From Candidatus Methanophagales archaeon ANME-1-THS (lineage in GTDB: Archaea; Halobacteriota; Syntropharchaeia; Alkanophagales; Methanospirareceae), in contig RXIE01000169.1 in the NCBI GenBank assembly GCA_004212135.1, positions 1 to 23,794 of the forward strand: a stretch of 23,794 nucleotides of DNA, in the 5' to 3' direction. How positions within the stretch are numbered: position 1 is the first letter of the stretch; the number at the start of each line of letters is the position of its first letter. The notes under the pieces were generated by a model. That model was not told the origin of the DNA. It was given only the letters and a program-made list of their open reading frames with translations, and did no database searches. Both the position numbers and the translations under genes were made by a program. Below, in pieces: positions 7,349-13,072 of this stretch.

Positions 7349-7573
7349 TTAGGGGCCCTTACTTTTTCCGAACCTCTGATTCATATCCGAATAGATCAGG
7401 TACATATCAAATCGCCGGACAAAATCTTTTTTGCCTTTTTTAAAAGTCTGAGGTGGACTATGCTCCCCGATAAAATCTTTTTTCTCACTTTTTAACGTCT
7501 GCTTAAGCGTATTCACTTCATTTTCAGCCTGCTGATTACCATCTCTACCGATCAGGAAGGATAGAGTTTTCAT
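7349..7573 (-). CDS. hypothetical 74-aa protein with internal repeat (doubtful)
   Basis: A 74-residue Lys-rich reading frame with no recognised domain, signal or membrane segment. It contains two similar stretches, QTLKSEKKDFIG and QTFKKGKKDFVR, 17 codons apart, reflecting two imperfect 30-bp direct repeats in the DNA (7421-7450 and 7472-7501). Repetition in phase with the codons slightly favours coding. No ribosome site precedes the ATG at 7573. It is upstream of the nuclease gene on the same strand, with 97 bp between them, and may be non-coding. Confidence 0.3.
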   Translation of the reverse strand: MKTLSFLIGRDGNQQAENEVNTLKQTLKSEKKDFIGEHSPPQTFKKGKKDFVRRFDMYLIYSDMNQRFGKSKGP

Positions 7574-7891
7574 CGTAAGTGGTGCTCAGGTGATGGTGCT
7601 TGCCGCGATTAGGCAATATTAAAGTATTGTAATAAAATTTGTCTCCTCTAAAAAGCCTTTTGCTCGCTTAAAATTTTATGTACAGTATTGATAATTTTAT
7701 TTACACAATCTCCGGGATCGTGCCTGCTCTCTCCCGCACATTATGAATGCAGGTGCAAAGCGAGATGAGGGCAATGATTCTGATAATTTTTTAACGAATG
7801 TGTTGTAAAAAAATTGAATGATAGAAACATTTTAGTACGGTTCTTGGGTTAAGATCTATACAACTACAGGACGTCATACCTTCCACGACAA
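7574..7891. other. 318-bp AT-rich intergenic region
   Basis: No gene seen. It separates the minus-strand ORF ending its upstream side at 7573 from the CBS gene. Contents noted: a short inverted repeat CAATA-TTAAAG-TATTG (7614-7629), several poly-A/T runs, and CTATACAA at about 7856-7863, which is a possible TATA box for the CBS gene 30 nt later. Confidence 0.5.
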
Positions 7892-8461
7892 ATGGAGACG
7901 AACATACCGCTTAAGGAGATCATGGTGCGAGAGGTCGTGAAGAGTGATCTGGATTTAAGCGTGCTGGAAGCAGCGAAGCTGATGCGGAAATATGAGGTGA
8001 ATTGTATTGTCGTGCTTGACCAGGAAGAGCCGGTGGGTATCGTGACAGAAGGCGATATCATCAGCGAGCTTGTGAGTAAGGACATAAAGGCGAGCACGGT
8101 GAAATTAAAGGATATCATGACCACCCCCTTAATAACCGCGTCTCCCGATGACCGCCTCTCGGATATCGTGAAGCTGATGGCACGGGCACGGATACGAAAG
8201 ATACCCATAATGGGAGAGGGCAAGTTGGTAGGGATTGTTACTGATATCGATATCATATCCGCTTCGTCCGAGATGAACTCGATAATGGCAGAATTAGCAG
8301 AGATGGATGTGGAAAGAGAATCGTTGGATGAAGCGGGTGAATGTGTAGGGCAGGGTATCTGCGAGAAATGTGGCTGCTTCTCACATTACTTGGAAATGAA
8401 AGACGGACTGATGATCTGTGAAGGATGTAACGAAGAGCTGGAGATGGAGCTTGAGGACTGA
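7892..8461 (+). CDS. CBS-pair protein with C-terminal zinc ribbon
   Basis: A 189-residue cytoplasmic protein with two CBS motifs: residues about 7-62 (IMVREVVKSDLDLSVLEAAKLM ... GIVTEGDIISELV, abbreviated here) and about 73-125 (DIMTTPLITASPD ... GIVTDIDIISA). CBS pairs bind adenosine nucleotides or S-adenosyl ligands and regulate partner proteins. After an acidic linker, CEKC (157, 160) and CEGC (176, 179) form a small zinc ribbon, with extra Cys151 and Cys162. This CBS-Zn ribbon architecture is known in methanogens. No ribosome site precedes the ATG; with a TATA-like CTATACAA about 30 nt upstream, a leaderless mRNA is plausible. A hairpin and T-run follow at 8523-8548. The partner is unknown. 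Confidence 0.87.
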   Translation: METNIPLKEIMVREVVKSDLDLSVLEAAKLMRKYEVNCIVVLDQEEPVGIVTEGDIISELVSKDIKASTVKLKDIMTTPLITASPDDRLSDIVKLMARARIRKIPIMGEGKLVGIVTDIDIISASSEMNSIMAELAEMDVERESLDEAGECVGQGICEKCGCFSHYLEMKDGLMICEGCNEELEMELED

Positions 8462-8522
8462 GCCATCACATTTTTGATCGTAACCGGTCTGCTACGTTGA
8501 GCACAAAAACGCTTATTTCTCG

Positions 8523-8548
8523 ATTTAGAGCGCTAAATTCGGTTTTTT
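8523..8548 (+). terminator. hairpin with T6 after the CBS gene
   Basis: ATTTAG-AGCG-CTAAAT forms a 6-bp stem with a 4-nt loop, followed 4 nt later by TTTTTT. It lies 62 nt after the CBS stop codon and before the ArsR-type gene, so it is a plausible transcription end. Confidence 0.45.
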
Positions 8549-8706
8549 GAGAGAGGGGGGTTTTTACTCGTCTGTTCCTCTTTTCTTGATCCGCCCCCGA
8601 AGCGGCGAAATTGCTGACGAAACGAGTGGACAGAAGTCGTGTAATAAAGAGCCCATAGTTCGATGCGCTGAGCTACTCGCGCGGCATAGTTATAATTATG
8701 CAGGGT

Positions 8707-8721
8707 GTTTAAAGCTTAAAC
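8707..8721 (+). promoter_or_regulatory. palindrome over the promoter of the ArsR-type gene
   Basis: GTTTAA-AGC-TTAAAC: perfect 6-nt arms with a 3-nt spacer, ending 12 nt before the ATG at 8734. TTTAAA in the left arm is about 24 nt upstream of the ATG, where a TATA box for a leaderless mRNA would lie. A regulator bound here would block initiation, so autoregulation by the ArsR-type protein is possible. Confidence 0.4.
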
Positions 8722-8733
8722 AAGCGGTGCACT

Positions 8734-9021
8734 ATGCGACGTGTAATCTGGTGGCTCATCGTCGGGACCAAAGGTGGCGTGAATCGGGCTCGAATCATAA
8801 GGGCATTAAAGGACTGCCCCTACAACGCCAATCAACTCTCTGAAATATTAGGATTGGATTACAAAACGGTCCGGCATCATATTAAAGTCCTTCAGGATAA
8901 TAAAATCATTACCGAAACGGGCAAAGGTTATGGTACGGTGTACTTCTTATCCCCTGAAATGGAGGCCGAGTATGAAGTCTTTAAAGAACATCTGGACAAG
9001 GTATGGAATAAATATAAATGA
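8734..9021 (+). CDS. ArsR-type winged-helix transcription regulator
   Basis: A 95-residue single-domain DNA-binding protein. After a hydrophobic start (MRRVIWWLIVGTKGG) it has the archaeal ArsR-like pattern: RARIIRALKD, helix 2 NANQLSEILG, recognition helix DYKTVRHHIKVLQDN (residues about 41-55), and the wing IITETGKGYGTVYFLSPEM. No metal-binding cysteines are present, so it is not a classic metal sensor. The ATG at 8734 has no ribosome site and probably heads a leaderless mRNA. The following 3-TM protein gene starts 33 bp later with its own strong ribosome site; pairs of this regulator type with small membrane proteins are common in euryarchaea, suggesting that they work together. The palindrome at 8707-8721 may be its operator. 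Confidence 0.85.
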   Translation: MRRVIWWLIVGTKGGVNRARIIRALKDCPYNANQLSEILGLDYKTVRHHIKVLQDNKIITETGKGYGTVYFLSPEMEAEYEVFKEHLDKVWNKYK

Positions 9022-9054
9022 AGCGGATGGGATAAGGGAAATGAGGAGGTAACG

Positions 9055-9369
9055 ATGCCGCCAATACTCCCGCATGATATGTGGTTTTTCGATTTCCAGG
9101 GATGGATAATGGTGGGGAATGTGATCCTCCTGGTATGTTTGCTTGTCCTCTACACGAAGAATTACGAGCAGATCAAATCGAAATTCGCGCTGGGTTTGAT
9201 CGCTTTTGTCATCCTTTTGCTTGTGCAGGCGATCACCTCGAATCCGTTCGTCCATTTTTTGTGGGGCTTTCGCCGACTCCATGCGCTGGGCTTGCTCCGG
9301 ATACTATCTGCATGGTTTGAGTTCGTGGCGCTGGCGATACTGCTCTATATAAGCCTGAGACCCGAATAG
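9055..9369 (+). CDS. 3-TM membrane protein, copy 1 of tandem pair
   Basis: A 104-residue protein with three predicted membrane helices: residues about 17-34, 44-61 and 82-101. The loop KNYEQIKSKF after the first helix is strictly shared with the second copy at 10023-10343; by hand count 71 of 84 aligned residues are identical from GNVILL to the end SLRPE. GAGGAGGT lies 6 nt before the ATG. It follows the ArsR-type regulator by 33 bp and is probably cotranscribed with it. No catalytic motif is visible. A signalling or sensing partner role for the regulator is plausible, but the function is unknown. Confidence 0.85.
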   Translation: MPPILPHDMWFFDFQGWIMVGNVILLVCLLVLYTKNYEQIKSKFALGLIAFVILLLVQAITSNPFVHFLWGFRRLHALGLLRILSAWFEFVALAILLYISLRPE

Positions 9370-9400
9370 CTCAGCCAAGCATTTAAAAATCGTTAATCGA

Positions 9401-9429
9401 ATTTGGGTGAGATTCGGGTCAAATTTGGG
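9401..9429 (+). repeat. three 11-bp-spaced direct repeats, array 1
   Basis: ATTTGGG (9401), ATTCGGG (9412) and ATTTGGG (9423) repeat at exactly 11 bp, about one helical turn, so all three face the same side of the DNA. They are followed by the purine-rich AAAAAACAAAC and then GCTTATGTAA (9441-9450), a possible BRE and TATA box. The arrangement fits an upstream activator or repressor site for the gene at 9511. Confidence 0.6.
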
Positions 9430-9510
9430 AAAAAACAAACGCTTATGTAAGGTTATTTCGGTATTATGATCGTGGAGACCCGTTGAACAATGAGGAGGTG
9501 CAGCAAGAAG

Positions 9511-9800
9511 ATGAAAAGGAAACTGATAGTGGGCATACTGGCACTGGCTCTGGGGGTTGCAACCGCCTTCGCAGTAGTCGCCGCGAGATACAACAAGCGA
9601 TCCAGGAGAAGAGACAAGAGTTGGAGAAGTTCAGGCAGGAGCTGTTCGAGCAGTACGGTGTCTCATGTCCCGCAGGCACATATCGTGCAGGTTGTGATTG
9701 CAATGGCCCGCGAGGGCATAGGGCCCCGAGGATGCAAGGATTTCCGAACGGCCTGGAATTCAGCGAGTTCCCGCCAAACCCTCCAGATTTAGAGATCTGA
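9511..9800 (+). pseudogene. frameshifted small secreted coiled-coil protein
   Basis: GAGGAGGTG stands 10 nt before ATG at 9511. This frame encodes a clear signal peptide, KRKLIVGILALALGVATAFAVVAA, here to be read as two hydrophobic stretches (residues 2-24), but then turns into Arg/Ser-rich nonsense. The -1 frame, from about 9573, continues sensibly: a coiled coil (REIQQAIQEKRQELEKFRQ) then SCPAGTYRAGCDCNG with three cysteines, and a Pro-rich end at TGA 9798-9800. The break lies within about 9565-9580 and is explained by one missing base. The intact product would be about 95 residues and exported. No slippery heptamer is evident, so I call it a frameshift mutation or a sequencing error rather than programmed slippage. 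A strong terminator follows. Confidence 0.65.
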
Positions 9801-9858
9801 AGAGAGGAATAGGGTGAACAGAGGTAAAAAAAGCCGCCATTATAAACAACCGGAATGC

Positions 9859-9907
9859 GAGGTGCGTGGCCTTTCTCCTTATCCCCCACGCACGCACCTC
9901 TTTTTTT
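9859..9907 (+). terminator. strong hairpin with T7 tract
   Basis: GAGGTGCGTG (9859-9868) pairs perfectly with CACGCACCTC (9891-9900), 10 bp, with a 22-nt pyrimidine-rich loop and TTTTTTT directly after. It closes the transcript of the frameshifted secreted protein gene and isolates the second membrane-protein copy. Confidence 0.75.
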
Positions 9908-9958
9908 CCGCTTTCCTGCGTTGCACGACGAGGATGAGAACCAACGGTTTTGGACGTG

Positions 9959-9969
9959 TTTTAAGTATA
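9959..9969 (+). promoter_or_regulatory. TATA box of membrane protein copy 2
   Basis: TTTTAAGTATA, the same element as before tRNA-Asn. A start site near 9990 would give a leader of about 33 nt that carries AAGGAGGT before the ATG at 10023. Confidence 0.5.
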
Positions 9970-10022
9970 CTGCACGCAATATATAGAACAAACGTACAAG
10001 AGAGGAATAAAAGGAGGTCCCC

Positions 10023-10343
10023 ATGCCACCAGCTCCTATGCCACCGCCGGATATCTGGCTCACCAATCCTCACGCGCTGATAACGCTCGGGAACATTATA
10101 CTTCTGTTCTGTCTGCTCGTCCTCTACGTCAAGAATTACGAGCAGATCAAATCGAAATTCGCTCTGGGCTTGATCGCCTTCGTTATTCTCCTCCTCGTGC
10201 AAGCCTTCACCTCGCACCCGATCGCTCATTTTTTGTGGGGATTTCGCTCCATCTATGCTCTGGGCTTGCTCACCCTGGTGTCTGCATGGTTTGAGTTCGT
10301 GGCGCTGGCGATACTGCTCTATATAAGCCTGAGGCCCGAGTAG
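10023..10343 (+). CDS. 3-TM membrane protein, copy 2 of tandem pair
   Basis: A 106-residue paralogue of the protein at 9055-9369 with the same three-helix layout, the same KNYEQIKSKF loop and the same end SLRPE; only the first 20 or so residues differ strongly (Pro/Met-rich here). AAGGAGGT lies just before the ATG. It has its own TATA box (9959-9969) after a terminator, so it is not simply a downstream gene of the first copy, and it has no adjacent ArsR-type gene of its own. About 55 bp after its stop comes the second repeat array and then the export operon. It could report to the same regulator. Function unknown. Confidence 0.84.
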   Translation: MPPAPMPPPDIWLTNPHALITLGNIILLFCLLVLYVKNYEQIKSKFALGLIAFVILLLVQAFTSHPIAHFLWGFRSIYALGLLTLVSAWFEFVALAILLYISLRPE

Positions 10344-10398
10344 TTAAGCAACTAAGGCGTTTAAAAGCGTTAAAAGCTTGCCACATGGCTTCAATCGA

Positions 10399-10427
10399 AT
10401 TTGGTAAAGATTTGGGTCTAATTTGGG
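10399..10427 (+). repeat. three 11-bp-spaced direct repeats, array 2
   Basis: ATTTGGT (10399), ATTTGGG (10410) and ATTTGGG (10421), again at exactly 11 bp and again preceded by ATCGA. AAAAGAGAAAT and GTTTATGTG (about 10439-10447) follow, matching the BRE/TATA-like element after array 1. Likely the regulatory site for the small ORF and ABC export operon that start at 10504. Confidence 0.6.
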
Positions 10428-10503
10428 AAAAGAGAAATGTTTATGTGTATCTTTTTCCAGACTTGGATCACAAACGAAACCGTGACTGAAAAGTGATGAG
10501 AAG

Positions 10504-10620
10504 ATGGAACGGAACGCAAAAATTCTAAAGGGACGAGAGAAAGAACGATTGCAGCTCCTCTTCGGTGAAGTGGTGCACAGGAACTTCAGACTTCGAATTC
10601 CACGAGGTGATAGACTATGA
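10504..10620 (+). CDS. 38-aa leader ORF coupled to the ABC ATPase
   Basis: A short basic reading frame (MERNAKILKGREKERLQLLF, then GEVVHRNFRLRIPRGDRL), from ATG at 10504 to TGA at 10618-10620. Its stop overlaps the ATPase start as ATGA, the usual sign of translational coupling in this window. It fills most of the space between the repeat array with its TATA-like element and the ATPase gene. The ribosome site before it is weak (GTGATGAG). No domain is recognised; it may be a real small protein or a leader peptide that sets ATPase translation. Confidence 0.45.
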   Translation: MERNAKILKGREKERLQLLFGEVVHRNFRLRIPRGDRL

Positions 10621-11339
10621 GCCCCTCTGGAGAAACAGCAGTCATTCAACTGGAAAAGGTCTGGAAGATCTACCAGATGGGAGATGTTCAGGTGCCGGCG
10701 CTGAGAGGAATTGACCTGGAGATAGAGCGGGGCGAATTTCTGGCGATCGCAGGTGCGAGCGGGAGCGGTAAAAGCACGATGATGAACCTCATTGGCTGCC
10801 TGGATTTGCCAAGCAAGGGAAAAATTCGCCTTGATGGGACTGATATTGCGACTCTTCGCGAGTCTCAAGTAGCGCAAATACGCGGCCAGAAGATTGGGTT
10901 CGTCTTCCAGCAGTTCAACCTGATTCCCACACTCACCGCGCTTGAGAATGTCATGCTTCCCTTAGAGTTCCAGAACGTTGGTACCGCAGGAGCCAGAGCG
11001 AGAGCTCTCGAACTGCTCAAGGTGGTTGGGTTAGGCGATCGAGTACACCACCTCCCGTCTCAGCTCTCCGGCGGGCAGCAGCAACGCGTGGCCATCGCGA
11101 GAGCTTTGGCCGTTAATCCCGATATCATCCTCGCCGACGAGCCGACCGGGAATCTGGATAGTAAAACAGGCGCATTTATCATGAATGTGCTGAGCGAGAT
11201 TTACAGGAAAGATAGCAAAACGATCATTCTGGTTACACACGATTTCCATTTGGTAAAGCGTGCAGAAAGAATCGTTTATCTGAACGATGGGCAGATTGAG
11301 AGGATAGAGTATAATAATAAAGCACGAGGAGGTGCATAA
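10617..11339 (+). CDS. MacB/LolD-type ABC exporter ATPase
   Basis: A 240-residue ABC ATPase that powers the permease at 13059. All motifs are present: Walker A GASGSGKS (46-53), Q-loop VFQQFNLIPTLTALENV, signature LSGGQ (150-154), Walker B IILADEP (170-176) with catalytic Glu, D-loop and H-loop His208 (LVTHD). The IPTLTALENV and GNLDSKTG segments are typical of the MacB/LolD/FtsE group, whose members work as mechanotransmission complexes rather than classical importers. The start at ATG 10617 overlaps the 38-aa ORF; the stop is followed after one base by the next gene's ATG. It acts at the inner face of the membrane. Confidence 0.95.
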   Translation: MSPSGETAVIQLEKVWKIYQMGDVQVPALRGIDLEIERGEFLAIAGASGSGKSTMMNLIGCLDLPSKGKIRLDGTDIATLRESQVAQIRGQKIGFVFQQFNLIPTLTALENVMLPLEFQNVGTAGARARALELLKVVGLGDRVHHLPSQLSGGQQQRVAIARALAVNPDIILADEPTGNLDSKTGAFIMNVLSEIYRKDSKTIILVTHDFHLVKRAERIVYLNDGQIERIEYNNKARGGA

Positions 11340-11340
11340 C

Positions 11341-11679
11341 ATGCTTATTTGTGCCGATTGTATCAATATCCGTTTACAATGCCCGGTAAGTAATTATCCA
11401 ATACGGCCCGGCATGTGTGAACTCTGCGGAAATAATGCTTACTGCTATTGTATCACTATCCCTGGAGACAAAACGAAGAAAGGAAGTGAAATACCGAGCA
11501 TCGCAGATAGTATTAGAGAAGCAATAAGACTGATGTATTATCCGGATATTGATACAAATGACGGTTCGCAATTAGCAGACTATACCGTCGAGAGACTGTA
11601 TGGTAGATCAACAGAAGAATTTGTCAAATATAGGTTAAACAAGGAGATAAAGGAGAATGAGAAAAAGACCATGGTATGA
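11341..11679 (+). CDS. Cys-rich (zinc-binding?) small protein of the export operon
   Basis: A 112-residue protein. The ATG at 11341 is preferred over GTG at 11332 because GGAGGTG lies 6 nt before it, inside the end of the ATPase gene. The first 37 residues hold seven cysteines: CADC (4, 7), Cys14, CELC (26, 29) and CYC (35, 37), a likely two-site zinc or Fe-S module. The remainder is helical (SIADSIREAIRLM, YTVERLYGRSTEEFVKYRL) with no membrane span. It overlaps the next gene by 23 bp. It is not a standard part of MacB systems. A regulatory or assembly role is possible, and I do not recognise the family. Confidence 0.75.
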   Translation: MLICADCINIRLQCPVSNYPIRPGMCELCGNNAYCYCITIPGDKTKKGSEIPSIADSIREAIRLMYYPDIDTNDGSQLADYTVERLYGRSTEEFVKYRLNKEIKENEKKTMV

Positions 11680-13072
11680 TCGGTGCTTGAGAACAGTAAT
11701 AGCTTTGTGTGGTGTGGTGGTAGTGCTCGTCTGTATCATTCATCCGTCAAGCGCGGGCATTGATGCAAATATCGTAATAACAAAGGTGATGCCGACGGAA
11801 CTCGTGCCTGGTGAAACGAAGGCTCTGACGCTCACGATACAGAACGCAGGGTCGTATGATGCGAGGCGCATAACGCTTAATTTCCTGGAGAATCAGTATA
11901 TCTCAGTCGTTGGTTCGTCAAGCGTTTCTATCGCATCATTGGGCGGCTGGAGCACCAAAGACCTGACGATCACGGTCCATGTCGCGAAGGGCGCTCCAAG
12001 CGGGACATATGCTATTCCCGTCACCTGCACGTTTGATCAATATAATACTGAGGGTACTCAAGCGGTCACCGAGACCATGCCCGAGGTCTCATATTCGATC
12101 GCCCTCAGGGTAGCGCAGGGAGCAATCATAGTCATTTCTGATATCGCCCCGTCAGAACTGGAGCCTGGCGAGCGAACAGATCTGTCATTTACCATCACCA
12201 ATGTTGGCAATTATCCGCTGGAGGACCTCGTCTTTTCGTGGACCGAAGCGAAGGGCGTTCTTCTTCCCGTTAATTCCGACAATACGAAATACATTGAGCA
12301 TATCGATGTAGGTGCATCGGCAGTGGTGGCGTACACGGTCGTCGCTGATGTGAATGCAGATGCGGGACTGTATCAATTAGATCTGACGATAGAGTTTGAC
12401 GACGAGCGCGGTGGCTCGAGATCGATAAACACACGAGCGGGCATTGTTATTGGTGGCGGAACGGATTTTGACGTGACCGTCATCGAGAGCTCAAGTGGGC
12501 AAACATCGCTCTCCGTGGCGAATATCGGCAATAATCCCGCTTATTCTGTCTCGGTGAGGATCCCCGAGCAAGAGCAGTTCAGGGTCCAGGGCAGCACCGC
12601 TTCTATCGTTGGGAATCTTGACAAGGGGGATTATACCATCGTCTCATTCCAGATTACATCGCTAAACGCTACCTTTGGGGGCACGGGTACTGCTCAGCTC
12701 TCTCAGCAGGCACAACTTCCAGAAGAGGAGAGGCAAGGACTACGAGCAGAGTTTTCGCAACGAAACGCCACGCAGAGCAATAACCTTCAGGTAGCGATTG
12801 ACTACACTGACACGACGGGTGTACGACGAACAGTAGAAAAAGCAGTGCCGATGCAGCTCCAAACGACGGGTTCACAGGCTCTGGGTGCAGCAAGGAGATC
12901 CACTGCGCAACAGAGCATAGGGAAGAATCCACTCGTGATAGGTGCCCTTGCCGCTGTCATGCTCATTCTCGGCGTGGTGCTCTACCTGAGAACGAGAAGA
13001 CGAAGAGCGGCACGGAGGCTGGTGACGCCCTCTTCACAGAAAGAGAACGAGCAAGAAGATGAGATTGAGTAA
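11657..13072 (+). CDS. membrane-anchored CARDB/S-layer-like exoprotein
   Basis: A 471-residue protein with an N-terminal signal segment (residues about 13-33), a large outside region and a C-terminal helix (NPLVIGALAAVMLILGVVLY) followed by RTRRRRAARR inside the cell. The outside part has two clear CARDB-like Ig repeats: about 35-150 (ITKVMPTELVPGETKALTLT, IQNAGSYDA) and about 155-265 (ISDIAPSELEPGERTDLSFT, ITNVGNYPLEDL), and a third weaker one near 272-340 (SVANIGNNPAYSVSVRIPE). It resembles COG1361 proteins. In archaea these commonly sit between a MacB-type ATPase and permease and are thought to be the extracellular partner of the complex. It overlaps the permease gene by 14 bp. Confidence 0.85.
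   Translation: MRKRPWYDRCLRTVIALCGVVVVLVCIIHPSSAGIDANIVITKVMPTELVPGETKALTLTIQNAGSYDARRITLNFLENQYISVVGSSSVSIASLGGWSTKDLTITVHVAKGAPSGTYAIPVTCTFDQYNTEGTQAVTETMPEVSYSIALRVAQGAIIVISDIAPSELEPGERTDLSFTITNVGNYPLEDLVFSWTEAKGVLLPVNSDNTKYIEHIDVGASAVVAYTVVADVNADAGLYQLDLTIEFDDERGGSRSINTRAGIVIGGGTDFDVTVIESSSGQTSLSVANIGNNPAYSVSVRIPEQEQFRVQGSTASIVGNLDKGDYTIVSFQITSLNATFGGTGTAQLSQQAQLPEEERQGLRAEFSQRNATQSNNLQVAIDYTDTTGVRRTVEKAVPMQLQTTGSQALGAARRSTAQQSIGKNPLVIGALAAVMLILGVVLYLRTRRRRAARRLVTPSSQKENEQEDEIE

Noticed and set aside
9483..9510. Separate upstream-start ORF for the coiled-coil frame (start at 9483)
   Set aside because: Its first 30 residues are the -1 reading of the signal peptide region and of the ribosome site, so it is a shadow until about 9573.
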